From NCBI GenBank assembly GCA_036345935.2, contig JADWOT020001224.1, positions 24,001 to 88,000 on the forward strand: a stretch of 64,000 nt of DNA, read 5' to 3'. This document shows, piece after piece, positions 11,024 to 23,166 of the stretch (the first letter of the stretch is position 1; each line of letters starts with the position of its first letter). Made by a program: the position numbers and the translations under genes. The DNA is from Taenia hydatigena (Eukaryota > Platyhelminthes > Cestoda > Cyclophyllidea > Taeniidae). The notes beneath the pieces were generated by a model. The model saw only the letters and a program-made list of their open reading frames with translations. It was not told where the DNA came from and did not search any database.

Positions 11024-14000
11024 TTTAATAACTTTGGTTGAATATTTAGCAGCTAGTCGAAAAAGGGTACGTCCTGTAAAGCCTAGTCCGAACAAATCTA
11101 CAACGCGGACCTAAAAATTTACACGTAAAATAGTGTGGGATATTGTAAGGTAGTATGAAGTCGAACGAGTTACATTAACTTAGTCCATTGTGCTGTAAAT
11201 TTTACGTAACGTAGAGTTGAGAAGGTTGAATAGAACGGAAAGAAGAAGGAACCCGGTGCGTCGCCTATCTAGATCGTTGCTGATATGTTACCCATTAAGC
11301 CTTCCTATCACTGTACATTAACTAACCACTGTTTTACTGCCTGTTTTCGTAACAAACGCGCAAAACTCGTTAAAATACACCGTTAATTTATAGTATGCTC
11401 AATACTAAGCTAACCATAAGGACTAAAAGCAACGCCATGCTTATTATTAATGGCCTCAGGCGCGCTTTCCTCCTTACTCAGCATTTGTTATCCGCCCGCA
11501 CAACCGATCGCCTACTCCTGCGAATGATCGCCTGATATCCCACTCATTGCTACTACTTTCCTCACTCCCTATGACCATGGTGACGCATAAGAGCGAGGAC
11601 TTTAGCATACCAAATGCAGAAAGGTGAGAGGGCAAGAGTAAAGGAGGGGGGAAGAGCAATTAATTAGGCCAGCGAGTGTCTGACATTAAACTAGCCATCT
11701 ACGTGCCTGCAGCATACGCAGTTAAGTGTTTGCTTACGCATTTTCTTCAAAATTTCGCAACCATCCTACGATGCTCCTCTACACGGCGTTGTAGCCATCG
11801 CCTACGAAACAAGTAAATATAAATGCAGTATACACTGTGGTCTTGAAAGTCGCTCAAAACAGAGCCGTCTAGCACAATCTCTTTATCCGTCAACCCCTCG
11901 GATACGAGGCTGTTCAGCCACCAAGGGTCTAGATGTTGCGACCTTTGCATTTAAAAGCACAGAACACTTCCACGGCTTTCTCGCTTTTACGCACATGGCA
12001 AGCCTCCTCGTAGATGAGTTAGTTTGCCTCAGACATTTGAAAAAACAGAATGCAGTTGTAATGGAACCAAAGAAGAATGCATGAAATAATGAATAGGCTT
12101 ATTTTGCGAGAAGAGAAGTGCAGTTGGCTGAATGCACTCACTACAGTCTACAAGCATAACACAAGAAGTTAAAATAATCTATGAGCTAGCACACTCTTAT
12201 GAGGATGGTTATTATTGAGTTTTCAACGACAACTGTCAATGCTGTTTTCTTGGGGATCATCATCATAGTTCACAGTCTATTAATGCATGAGCTAACGTGT
12301 CCTGATCGTAACAAAACGTATCAGTTTCGTATGATTGTTGTCGCATCAACTTGCACTACTCAAGTAGATTAGTTACGGCTAATGCAATGTAATGACTTGC
12401 GACAATTTTAGGCGCTACGATAATTGAATTTTAGCTATCTTAGCGTCATTTGGCCTAGCCAAAGATTCCAGCACCGGCTTGTGCTATGCTTGAACAATAA
12501 AATGAAATGAACGCGGATAAAACTTTTACTTTAAAGCATAAACTTGCTTTTTAGTACCACACCGGCAGTCGCTATCATAGTTACCAGTATATTACTTCTT
12601 CCTCTGATATATTAGACGTACAATTTTGGCCGTGCCTTCTGCTCAGTTGCGCATAAAAGTGTTTCAGCTTTTGAGGTCGATTTTACCTCCGTGCGCTCTT
12701 CAGAAGTGAACTCTGACGTATCGTACTTGAGTTTAGCGAAAACATTTACATCCCGACTCACTTTAAAGGGACATGCTAGCAGAACTATCGATCCTTGAAG
12801 GTTACAAAGTCAAAGTTACATCCTGTTGCAGTTAATTAATCATCCAAGTGCGCAATTGTTCCACGAAACCACTGCTACCTATCAATTTTGCCTCATGTAC
12901 TTTTGGTGCTAGCTTATTTTGCTGCCATGCAGACACAGGCATGAAAGACAAGTGCTAAGTCAATTATGGGCTAAGTTCTTGTAAGCGCTGCCTATCGTTC
13001 CTAAAATATCTTACTTTCTCTTTGCTTTTGTCAGTCATCGTCACCAAAACTGCAGTCGGTTTTCTATAAATAGCTTTAACTGGTCTGCTATTGGTGCGGA
13101 AATGACGGTGGCCAGTATCGTAGCGCGTGTCTAAGATAAGCAAATTAGGCATTAGGTGGTACCTTCAGCGATATCGCGATTGGATAATGCATGCGACTAG
13201 TGAAATGTGAGGGCATAACTTAGAAAGTGAGCAAAATCTTCTTAAAGCACAGAATTTGTTGTCAGCGATGCGCATTCAAAGTGTGGAATTTGCTGTGTTC
13301 TCACTTGTTGCTTAAATAGTTAAAAGCACACTAGTTTGGCTTCATCAGCCTTCAATTTTGCTTTGAACGTTCACTAAAAGTGTTTTGAGAGAGAATCGGC
13401 TACCACGTGATACGCTTTTGGGGAATGCTCGACTACGATACTCATTTATCGGTATAAATGGTAAATAGCTTACTCCAGGTTGGCGATACGAGCTAGGCCT
13501 ATTTGTAACCTGGATTATCACCTGTAATACACCTGATCCCTGCATTAAATGAGCCGGATCCTATCAAAATCTAATTGGGTATGCAGCTGAAATGCACCCA
13601 CAAATCGCCGCTTCACGTTTGTTTACCCATGCCAATCAATCAAGACGCCTGTCTTTCATTAAGCACCTGGGTGACGACCTCGATAGGCGTCAGGATTCTC
13701 AATTGTGGTTCCTTATTTTGTCTAAATCTCCAAATTGCACACTAGCATGACATTAGAAGTAGTTGTAAGTTGTGACCAAGAGAAGCGCACATCGCCACCT
13801 TAATAAGTTGGCCCTCGTGTTCGGAATTCATGGTTAGACAAATTCTGTATTGCTTGGTGCGACATCTTGACGAGGTGGTGCAAATGACTCGTTCCTCACG
13901 AACTGTACAACGAAACGCAAAATCATCGAACGCACCAACCGGAAGGCATTAAGGAACTGGATTTGGATGCTTACTTCCTTATAATCGTAAAATTTAAGTG

Positions 14001-14552
14001 AACGTTTATAACAAGATTGAAATTCGCTCAACCACTAATTGGTGAGTAAAATTTCTGCGTTGCACTTGCGGCTGCGTTGCTAAGTTTGTTAGTCTTATGT
14101 GAGTTGTACGCATTTTAAAGAGGTAATCACAAGTTTTGTTATCATGCTTCTCTGATTTCACCCACAAGCAGTGGCTGCTATTTGCGCGACTTTGCGACAT
14201 TTTTGTACTGAGGCATTAAAATTGCGCATTTCCTTAACAGAAATTAGCTTCGAGGGAACGTCAGCACTCGAGACTTGTAGATGCTATCCACTGTCGTTCT
14301 TGAGCATTCAACTTTCACTTGTATTGGGGGATAAATATCACGGTTTCGTCGTTAAGTACACAGCTGTGAACCGCGCAGTAGATTAAAGCTATCGTGTTAC
14401 ACTCTAAAACAACTCTTCTGACCCTCACTTTTGCAGTCAGTGTGTTCGACTTTGTACGGTAAGACCTATAGCAGTTGGGTCATTCAATTTTCCCCCTTTT
14501 TAATGTCTCATGGCAGATTAGATATAAACGTCAATTTTTTCTCTTTCTTAAG
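11024..14552. other. no supported gene
   Basis: About 3.5 kb of AT-rich sequence with only short overlapping frames. No domain motif, tRNA-like sequence or match to other repeats in the window was noticed. Confidence 0.4.
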
Positions 14553-14586
14553 CACTAGAAACTAAGGCATTTCGGAGCGTTAATTG

Positions 14587-15055
14587 ATGGCAAGGTAAGT
14601 TTATGCTGAGCATGTTTAATCGTGTTGGCACAGGAAGCGCGGAAGGTCGAAGTCTGCAGATATAAAGCCAGATGTGCGTGAAGAGGTCCGATGCGCTTCC
14701 ACATCTTTCGAAGAATCCCCTCAACCTTGCCTGATTTTTAAAATTCCTGGGATGTGATGAGAAGAACTAGTATTTCGGTCAGAGCATTTCTTTCCAGGCA
14801 AGGGTTTTCGCAGATCAAAGTGAGCGAAAACAAACTGAAGCAGGGATTGCATTTGAGGAGGTCAGTCTGCAAAATCTGTTCAACAGGATGTCAACTGACT
14901 TGGGGAGGATAAATGGCGACCTAGACGAGAAGGATGAATTGCTTGCCTTATGTGGCTTAGTGAGGCCAGAAATAAGAAGGGCTTTGCAGAGAAGCATGAG
15001 AAGACTGGCGCATTGTCAACAGCCAAAAGACGAAGAACCATTGGGACGCCTTTAA
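14587..15055 (+). CDS. small nuclear-type protein, predicted with mini-introns
   Basis: Best compact gene model. Exon 1 is ATGGCAAG (14587-14594). A perfect GTAAGT...GGCACAG intron of 39 nt (14595-14633) follows, and the frame continues as MARKRGRSKSADIKPD, a basic start. Exon 2 runs to 14753 (LIFKIPG). A second intron is needed; 14754-14784 (31 nt, GTGATG...AGAG) keeps the frame, whereas the stronger CTTTCCAG acceptor at 14797 would not. The last exon encodes a long hydrophilic, helix-prone stretch (EEVSLQNLFNRM, DEKDELLAL, RRALQRSMRRL) and ends at TAA 15053-15055, about 132 residues in all. The same frame continues another 25 protein-like codons (KRRRTEVSQN start) to a TAG at 15131-15133. 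A strong acceptor at 14552 lies in the presumed 5' UTR. The family is not recognised; a nuclear role is inferred only from the basic patches. Confidence 0.5.
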
Positions 15056-15414
15056 AAGAGGCGTCGGACGGAGGTGTCGCAGAATGTGGCAGATGAGCGC
15101 AACAAAGAAGCTGCATCGCCTGCAAAGGAATAGCTCTTAACGCTTTATTGGCTTAAACGTTTTTACTAATTTATGCCTAACATTGCGATCGCAAACATAA
15201 TCTCGCTTCGCTGCCCACTTTTTGCTTCTGCGAAATTGTTCGAGGAGCGTCAAGAATGTGGTGCTGGTGGTTTTACGTGCCTCTCCTTGTATTTTCGCAA
15301 AATTCAAGTGATACCTCAACTGTGATGTTGCAAAGCCCTTAGGTGCTAGACATTAAGCATTTACAACTTATGTTTGAAATGCAGCAAGAGTGCTTAATGT
15401 GATTAGCACGTCAA

Positions 15415-15420
15415 AATAAA
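15415..15420 (+). terminator. possible polyadenylation signal AATAAA
   Basis: The nearest AATAAA downstream of the predicted gene at 14.6-15.1 kb, about 360 nt after the stop. Position and strand fit, but the hexamer is common in AT-rich DNA. Confidence 0.25.
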
Positions 15421-16841
15421 ATCCTCGCAAGCGCTTTAAATTCGTTGATGCAAAATTTAGTTCTGTAGTATAGAATGAATGGAAGCAGTGATCAGAGACT
15501 TCGTGTTGTCAAATAACCATAGATTATGTAAATTCCATCGTTTGAATAGTATTTTCCAAAGAGCAAGGCAAAAATACGCCCAAAAGTGCATTATATTTGT
15601 GTTGCCCAGCAATAATGGTGAATTATTAGCAACAAAGCATTCATGAAAAGGGCTGTGGTAGAGAAAACGAGTATCCGCATGCTGCAAGAGTGCGCTTTTT
15701 ACAGGGTTTCTAATTCATAAGATTACTGGCAAGCTATCTCAGTGCTCATAATCTCAAAGTCGAAATTTTAGTTAAAGGAATAGAGCACAATTGTTCGAAA
15801 CGGGACCGTGACACTGACCCAGAGAAATCTATGTCCTCAGAATTGATGCATGTGCGCCTAAGCAAACCCAACGTTTTTGAATTCGCACGTGCTTCTCTTA
15901 GACGACAGCTGGCTTTTGTGTTGGAAGCCAAATCTATTTCCTCATTTTTTGCTTGAATGCCTCCAAACACTAGTCCATCAGCCAAGAATCAAAGTCACCA
16001 CTACTGCCTTTACCCCAAATTTTCTTTCCCCACATGGCCACATTGAAGGTACCACCATCCGAATTAGAGGTGAGCACATTTCATTGCATGCCGGTTCTCT
16101 TGTATAGACCATAGGAAGGAGCATCTGACGTGGGCTCGCTAATGATAGAAAGCGCATTAAGACCCGCAACTTCGTCTGCGTTAACCATTGCCTGAAGTTG
16201 ATCGCTGTTAAAACACGCCAGAATTCAGATCACAGCTTTCGTCACTTCGCCTAGGTAAGCCTCTATGGTCTTCTCTATCTCCAGCAGTGCCATGGATAAG
16301 GTTTACTACGCGCTGAATTATTTTGTCTTACCATAGCACTTCACTTCATTCCTTGACTTCACGTTTGGATTTATTACTTTGATACGCCCGTGCTTCATAT
16401 CACTTCACACTGTCTCATCCCTAAAGCGATGTTCGACCAGACGCTTTACACCATGCACCATTTCCGTGGGGTTCGGTTTCGCCCGGTTCCTTGTGACATC
16501 ACCGATGAAGTAATCTTTGTCTGTGAATGCAATGTATCTCGGTGTTTTGAGGTAGCCCAGACCATTGACATTAAGTTTATTTCATTTATTGAAATTGCTC
16601 ATTTCTTCATCTACAGCTTGAATAGCTAAGACTTTGCATTTCTTATTTACCCTTTTTGCTATCTTCCTCCAACTTTAGTTACAATTCCTACTTCTTTTTG
16701 TCTTCTGGAAAGTAATGGACTAATCCATCTGTATATATATATGTATGCACACAGTGACAAGCATAACCTTCTATCCAAATAGTTGGTCAATTAATCGCTT
16801 TTGCTTCTTCACACGCCGCTAATTTGTCTTGCCTGTTTTAG
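15421..16841. other. no firm gene; several open frames and a strong acceptor at 16.68 kb
   Basis: Plus-strand frames at 15877-16107 and 16390-16629 are 76-79 codons long but show no motif. A long pyrimidine tract ending CCTCCAACTTTAG at about 16677 is a good acceptor, followed by open but short frames. It may belong to the same transcription unit as the candidates at 16842 and 17077. Confidence 0.3.
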
Positions 16842-16891
16842 ATGAAGAGGCTCTCACGAATACGCCCGAATTTGTCCGTGAAAACGACTAG
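16842..16891 (+). CDS. possible terminal exon (FVRE type), copy 1
   Basis: The acceptor TTTGTCTTGCCTGTTTTAG ends at 16841. In phase, the frame reads EEALTNTPEFVREND and stops at TAG 16889-16891. The acidic, hydrophilic ending is protein-like. The DNA TTTGTCCGTGAA is repeated 200 bases downstream in another acceptor-led frame at 17077, suggesting a duplicated terminal exon. The two could be alternative 3' ends of one gene. The short length keeps confidence low. Confidence 0.3.
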
Positions 16892-16949
16892 TTAATTGTT
16901 TGTGTTTGATAAGCTATAAGGTCATCTGTAGTCTCTTCTTGGCTTTCAG

Positions 16950-17002
16950 CTGGGTAGGATCCAATATTTCTGCGTCTTCCTAAATGGACGCTTAATTATC
17001 CG
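16950..17002 (+). CDS. possible internal exon, 53 nt
   Basis: The acceptor TCTCTTCTTGGCTTTCAG is followed by a frame reading LGRIQYFCVFLNGRL and a GTAATC donor. It sits between the two FVRE-type candidates. The splice signals are good, the open frame is short, and no family is recognised. Confidence 0.2.
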
Positions 17003-17076
17003 GTAATCGCATCTTAACTAAGCAAAGCTTGTTCTTTGCCATGCTAACGAATCATTGTTTGTTTTATTTTTCAAAG

Positions 17077-17142
17077 CAAAGCTTTGTCCGTGAAGACGAA
17101 AATCCAATCAAAATAGTTGCAAATTTGCATCGAATCAGATAA
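17077..17142 (+). CDS. possible terminal exon (FVRE type), copy 2
   Basis: The acceptor GTTTGTTTTATTTTTCAAAG is followed by QSFVREDENPIKIV and a TAA at 17140-17142. It shares the bases TTTGTCCGTGAA and the peptide FVRE[DN] with the candidate at 16842, in the same frame relation to the acceptor. Either a tandem exon duplication or a chance 12-base match would explain it. Confidence 0.3.
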   Translation, partial: QSFVREDENPIKIVANLHRIR

Positions 17143-17949
17143 CGTCAATCTTAAAACGGACCGGTGTAGGAAGTCTGAAACGATAAGAAGGAGAGACATG
17201 AGCGCAGTCTTATGTTACTACAACTCTGCAAAAGTTAAATCATTAAGAAAAAATTAAGGCAAATGGCAAAAAAAAAATAAACTGGAGCAAGAGAACCTCA
17301 TCAGCAAAATTTACTCCGAACCCCTTCTACTCTCGAGCAGGCTCTTAAACAGTGCATTTTGAATATTTAATCTCCTTGAGGGAGAGGAAGTACTAACGAC
17401 AAATTAGCAAATGACAGAGACATGCGGTTTGGACATTCTTTACTACAAAAATTACAAACGATGGGAGGGAACAACAAAGAGGCATTAACAGGCCTTTCTC
17501 TCCTCAACATAAGCTAAGCGCAGTCGCATATACCTAATCGTGTGCAGTTACATGCACATTGAAAACCTAACTAGGGCGCCATTCCTTCCCTTATTTTACC
17601 CTAGTTGCAGCAACAAGATTTCTTCCTGTGTGTGTAGGAGATTCGCGGTCACGTGTAAGTTATTTATTTTATATGCAGCGACATTCCTTCAACTAATGCT
17701 AGCGAATCTCAGTCTTTCCTGCATTTTCTCCAAACGAGTTTTGATGCTTTGTGTCCCTACCGCCAGTTCTCCTGTGCGTTTTACTTAGTTTTACATCCAT
17801 CCATCCTTTGTGGCGAATCCTACATTCCAAATTGCCCCATCCTATATTAAACTCTTTGCTTTCGTTGATTCTGGTCATTGCATTTTGAAATCGATTGACA
17901 TTTTTATTTGGGGAACGCTCAATTGAATTGATACCTTCCGAATTCGGTG
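17143..17949. other. no firm gene; candidate 44-nt exon at 17608-17651
   Basis: An acceptor TTTTACCCTAGTTGCAG and a GTAAGT donor bracket 44 nt at 17608-17651 with two open frames, but nothing distinguishes coding from chance. The rest is unremarkable. Confidence 0.3.
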
Positions 17950-18140
17950 TGCACTTTTTTAAAACTTCATGGCTGAAGGGTCCACGTTCCCAAGCCGATC
18001 AATGGATCGTTGGTCTAATCACGCATTTCTGGTCTCTGGATCATTTCTTTGTCAACCACAATGCCCCCATGTATGACTGCGTTGCCTTCATGACATGCGG
18101 GTTTCCAAGGATGTCATATTTCCATCGCTACATTATTGGT
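17950..18140 (+). repeat. repeat family B, copy 2, with open frame and donor
   Basis: The plus-strand frame is open from 17895 and reads WIVGLITHFW, then FFVNHNAPMYDCVAFMTCGF, then YFHRYIIG, where a GTGAGT donor begins at 18139. The conserved part matches 8290-8440. Because the frame, the donor and the amino-acid similarity coincide, this copy may be a genuine exon and the 8.3 kb copy a relic. No known family is recognised. A convincing acceptor was not located, so the exon's 5' limit is open. Confidence 0.45.
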
Positions 18141-19253
18141 GAGTTAAAATGTGCGCCTGGCAAAATGTACGGTGGCTTGGTTTATGAACAGATGCGCGTG
18201 TGTAGTGCTGCGATTAAAATATAAATTGAATGCTGCAATTTGAAAAGCCGATGCCAGTGTTCCATCAAATAGGACGAACAAATTAGTAACAGTGAATCAC
18301 GAAGCCTTATCACCACACCGACTTAATAATGATTTGTTAAGTAAATCCGACAGTTATTTTCCTAATGCCGTTCCATAATGTTGAAGGTGAGACTACAAAA
18401 ATATATTTAGTTCTATCAGGTGGCGGTCGGAATGCTGCTCTGTTGCAGGGCAACAAAGCTGATCAATCGCAAGTCTTTACGAGGTTTAGCTCAAAGTTGT
18501 GTGCCTGAGTCTTTTTTGTAAATGGCAATTGGAATGTGCAAATGACTCAATGCAGTGATAGCTGTTTGAATAGTTGGGCTTTCCATTGAAGAGCAAAGAT
18601 GCAAGTATGGATAAAAAGGAAGTGCAGAGACTCCATAAAAGCTGCGGGTCTCTTTAGACACCAAGACCTCACCATTAGTGAGAGTCGTGGCTGTTGCATC
18701 TTTTCTATTTCCTTCTGCACAAAGCAGATCCCCTGAAATGCCTAAATTTGAGTAATGCAGCATTTGTTTCATTTTCGGCGGACGAGATAACAATGTTCAA
18801 ACAAAAGTAAAAGCCATGAAAAACAGACTTTATTTTGTACTTACCTGATGAGAGCTTCTTAAATGGTGTATTAACGGGTAAATTAAAAAAAAACACCACG
18901 GCTCTCTCAAAGTTTCAAAGAGAACCTTCAAATGAATTCTGCACTATGGAGGGTCTCGAAACACATTTTTAATTAGAGAACCCGTATGTTTGCACGAGTG
19001 TTTTGTGGTGTCTAAAGAAGCAAGGCTACAAAAAAGTGCCAAGCTTGCATAATCACTAGTAGAACTGAATAATCGACTCCATGATAAGGAGAGTTAGGCT
19101 TGATTTTGAAGCGCATCACCACCCCAATTTCATGTCAAAGCCAAGATGATGCTTAAGGCGATGTCTGGAGTGGACTTTAAGTTCCCCCGGTACCTAAGAG
19201 GAGAGAGATCACTTAGAGACAAAAAGGATTCCCTTTTCACCGTTCTACTACAG
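18141..19253. other. no firm gene; consensus donor on minus strand at 18.84 kb
   Basis: The minus strand contains CATCAG/GTAAGTA at about 18846, a perfect donor, after a frame reading PVNTPFKKLSSG. No acceptor of matching quality lies close upstream. The rest shows nothing recognisable. Confidence 0.3.
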
Positions 19254-19323
19254 CCACGCTGAAAACCGAATCATCAAGCTAAGAAAAAGCCTGATGGATG
19301 CACAAAAACAAGACTATCAATAG
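19254..19323 (+). CDS. possible terminal exon, helix-rich peptide
   Basis: The acceptor CCCTTTTCACCGTTCTACTACAG is followed by a 22-codon frame, HAENRIIKLRKSLMDAQKQD and on to TAG 19321-19323. The peptide looks like a coiled-coil end. The signal is good at the splice site but short in frame length. The family is unknown. Confidence 0.25.
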
Positions 19324-21441
19324 ACGGCCTATTATCAGCAACCGGTCTAATATTATTCTAGATGTTGAGTTTAATCATTATTATCTTCTAGGCAATGGAT
19401 TCTTGCAAATCGGTTTTACATATTCCTACTTGATTGTATTGTGTTGCTTAGTTGAAGTTCCTCTGGTACTTTGTGGCATTAACTGCATTCACTTGATGAA
19501 GCATCATATTAAACAGGTGTGTGGGCAACAGGTGATGAATGGACCTTTTCTGACCAGGACCCTCAGACGTTTCCATCGACTTGCCTAAGCGGTGCACTTT
19601 CCACTAAACGCTAAAACAACGCAATCGTGCGCCTGCGGTCGATGGTAAAGACATCACTTCAACTGACATTACTCAATGTAATCCAGTAGGAAGCACAACA
19701 TCTACGTATTCAGAAGAGCAAAGAGGATGAGATGCAAAGGCATTTTATTGCATGTAATGCCACAACTGCGTATAAATGGGGGCAGGTGGATTAATAGCAG
19801 TGGGAGGGGGGAGACGAAGAGAATTGTAGACGAGTAAAGTGCAGTAATGTTTGCCAGTAACACGACGTGCACTGCAGCCGTCACCAGTGCGTGAGCTAAC
19901 TTTGTACGACGTACCGAAATCTCATGGGTTGACAGAGTCCAGAAGCTACCACCCTGTACGGTCATTGGCATCTCTAATGTCGGTTGGATGGGTATTAAAC
20001 GATTTTAGAGCGGTAATCAAACCTACACAGATCAGCAATGATCTTTCGTAAATACGCTGCGACGATTTGTCTTGCAAGGCGATGGGATGCGCCTGGAAAA
20101 TTTATATTACCGGTGGTCAAAGGCGGTTTCAACCATGAATTATGTATTGCAGTGAAAGCTTATTGGTCACGTGCATAAAATACCCCTGTACTCGTTGAGG
20201 CATTTATAATGCCTTACTGTATGTGGTGTATTTCAGGTATGTGGATCCATTCTAAAAACGCATGCTCCTATTATGAAGAGCTCCTGATCTCTGTTAGATA
20301 ATTTGTTTTACGACTTTAATAAGTGCTTGGCTTGCCAGTATAATTAGCCATACCTCGGAGGCATAAATGAACAAATCCCTAATCCTCATCTCAAAATGAC
20401 GCATTAGAAGCACACTTAGACTAGTTATTTCTTTTGCATCCTACGCCATAGTAGGAAATCGCATTCCTGTATTAATTATTTTCTCTCTGGAAAATGAAGC
20501 AACGGACGAATCGTAGCTCAAATGAACTCATTTGAATTGCACTAAAATTGGGGCAGACTGCCCCTAGAGTGGCACGAGATTTGAAATGTGGTGACTATCC
20601 TGGCTGCAGACGTAAAAGGCTTGCGTGTTAAAGTGGCTAGGATGATAAAGCACTCGGAAATGAGGTAATATTAAAAGAATAGCTAGCTTTGCTCTCACCA
20701 TTGGCACTTCTAGCTTAGTTAAACGTACACAGAGGCCTTTACCTTGTCCTTTGGATGCCTTTTCTTTAGTGGATGTGCGGGAGAGCCCTTTAGCTCGGGC
20801 TGCGATGAGCAGAAATGCAAGGTCTGCGTATCATGTCAGCAGCTGTAAAACTTTGGACGTTACCATGCCTAACTAAGACATGGTATTAACTGAGATGCGG
20901 TCCCAGGCCTTTCACCTCCTTTTGGAAGGAATACTGTGGCTTTTGAAGTGTTTAAGGCCCGTAACATCAAAAGCTATATGCCCTCAAAGTTGAGAGGGGT
21001 GCGAGTCATTGATGGGCCAGATGATAAAGAAAACTATCTTACATATTAGAAATTAAGATCATGCTACGCAACTGGTTTAATGGTGGTCTCAGTTCGATTA
21101 TTCTCCTTCTCTTGTATACACTTCCATACGGTAAAGCAGGCCATTGACCCCTTGTAGCAATATTAAATGAGCCACCAGCACCGCATCACCAATTGGACAT
21201 TAGCTTTGACGATAGTACTCCACCGGCTTGATCTGTAGTTGTCGTGGCTTACATTGAGAGTACTACAAGCCTTTCATTGGCGTAGCTAATGAGGGATTTC
21301 CACGCCACTACTAAGAAAGGAATAAAGTGGCCCCAACCTAACTGGCTGATGCACACATCGCATCAACCAATTGGTATCGACAGGACTTATTCATTTATTT
21401 CTCATCCGTTTCTTTGTCTTTGTATTTGTGTGCCTTTGTAG
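19324..21441. other. no supported gene
   Basis: Only short overlapping frames. The end of this span (21380-21441) is a long pyrimidine tract leading into the candidate exon at 21442. Confidence 0.4.
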
Positions 21442-21562
21442 AGCCACAAGCCCACACTCCTCTCACACATACTTATGCAAATTGCGTGAAACCGGTGGCA
21501 ACGTATTTATAATCTTCTCATGGTGTTTCATAGTTTTGAGCAAATCAGCGCGTCAATATTAA
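21442..21562 (+). CDS. possible terminal exon with hydrophobic end
   Basis: A very strong acceptor (pyrimidine run ending GTGTGCCTTTGTAG) is followed by 39 open codons to TAA 21560-21562. The peptide has a hydrophilic start (SSHTYLCKLRETGG) and a hydrophobic run (NVFIIFSWCFIVL) that could be a short membrane anchor near the C-terminus. No family is recognised. An open frame of this length after an acceptor is not rare by chance. Confidence 0.25.
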
Positions 21563-22290
21563 TCGTTTTGTATCAAAACCAGGAAGAAAGTCAATCTAAA
21601 AGCCTCAGTCAGCTTCCATTTAGCACGCGCATCCATTCCCCGGACACATCCGTTTTCTCTCTTTTCCCCATGTGTAGTACTCCTTAAACATGCTTTGTGC
21701 CAAAATTGACGATAAGCAGTCATGCCAGTGGATTCCTTGGTTAGAGTTGGAAAAATGAGTAGCGCAGTGAACAAAGTTAAATCAGAGCTAGGAAAGTAGC
21801 AGGATTAGTTAAGGGACTGATAAGGTGAATTTATACTCATAAACCTAATAAATGCATCAGAATTACGGCGCTAGCATAGTTGACTAGCTTGCAAGTTACC
21901 CTGTGAATCAAGACTAGCAGTCGAGGTATCATCCTTTACACAGGAAACTCCATCTCGGATCCCACTCAGTGAGGTAATTTTGGTCAAGGAATTCGCTTAG
22001 TAAAGCACGCATTTATGAGAACTCACTTCGTCGCGTGTGCAATGGAGCAGTGCTGGATGAGCATTCATCTGTTTTCTGAGGCCAACTTCATTACAGCAAA
22101 GCCAAGATGACCTTTTCTTATTCATGGATGCATTGGCACTCTCGCCGCTATATATTAGAAAATTGCGACAAAGAAATTTCTTTCTGAGTCTACTTTCCTC
22201 AAAAGCAGCAACCACGTCTAGTATGTCTGCCTTACTATTACCTCTTCAACTTGTTTTCCTTTTCTTCCACATTCGGAGCAACTTTCACAG
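21563..22290. other. no supported gene
   Basis: Overlapping short frames on both strands. From 22180 the plus strand is pyrimidine-rich and ends with the acceptor at 22290. Confidence 0.35.
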
Positions 22291-22410
22291 CGGAATAGTG
22301 CAAAAAGTGCCTTAGAGACCGGAAAATGTATAAGTTGCGCGCAAATGACGCAGTGCCTGACTTTTGCTTACGTAGTGATTGCTAGGTACAGCCCCGATGC
22401 GAGCATTTAA
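22291..22410 (+). CDS. possible exon with CxxC, unknown
   Basis: The acceptor at 22290 (AACTTTCACAG) opens a frame reading RNSAKSALETGKCISCAQMT that stays open to TAA 22408-22410. A donor GTACAG at 22386 would instead make it a 95-nt internal exon. One CxxC pair is present, which is not enough for a domain call. Low confidence. Confidence 0.2.
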   Translation, partial: RNSAKSALETGKCISCAQMTQCLTFAYVVIARYSPDASI

Positions 22411-23166
22411 AAAAAATGTTTTAATTTTTGTCGCAAAATTCTGCAAGCAAACATGCTGCGTTCAGGTGGAAATCAAAGAATTAGCTTGTGAGTTCGGCAA
22501 TGGGAAACTCAGTTCAGCCTCTGACAACAACGTCTTTAGCATGCCATCCTTGTCCCAAAAAGCATATCGTTTTTCACATGCTTTATATTCTTTATTCTCA
22601 GCACCACATGTTTTGATATCTCTACCTCGGTCTTATAACATTTTATCGGAAATCCATCCCACGTATAGCACTAATCAGAACAAACTGATAGAAGTAAAGA
22701 TGAGGTTCCCATTTCTTTATTTAGCGTAAGTCTGCTAGCAAAGCTCACAGCTGAGTACTAAGGCAGCTTCCTAAATCGCACTGAAACATAGAAAAAGGAG
22801 TGTGCATTTTGTCATGCTCGCATTTAGGTGTGCAGTGCATTAAAAACTAGTAGCATCTATAATTGCACTCAACTATTGGTCACATGATACCACCGTGTCT
22901 CTGCATATTCCTGCCTAAGCTACCAATGAGATTTGACGTTGCGTGATGAAGTGTTTGCCCCAAATTGTCAGTCAGGCAATGCCTAACTGGTTTTGCACAG
23001 GTGAATCTACTTTTTTAAGACCCACCACAAAATCGTTTTGCAGCATACTAATAACCTTCATCAGTGATTGTTCTTGCCTACTAAGCCACCAGTTCTATGT
23101 AAAAATATAAGCGAAAGACTGCCGAGAACTCACAAATTTGGTAATATAATAGCATCAACTTGCGTT
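22411..23166. other. no supported gene
   Basis: A 116-codon plus-strand frame covers 22379-22729 but shows no motif. The span from 22730 to 23166 lies just downstream of the minus-strand zinc-finger gene and probably includes its 3' UTR; no clear AATAAA was identified on that strand. Confidence 0.3.
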
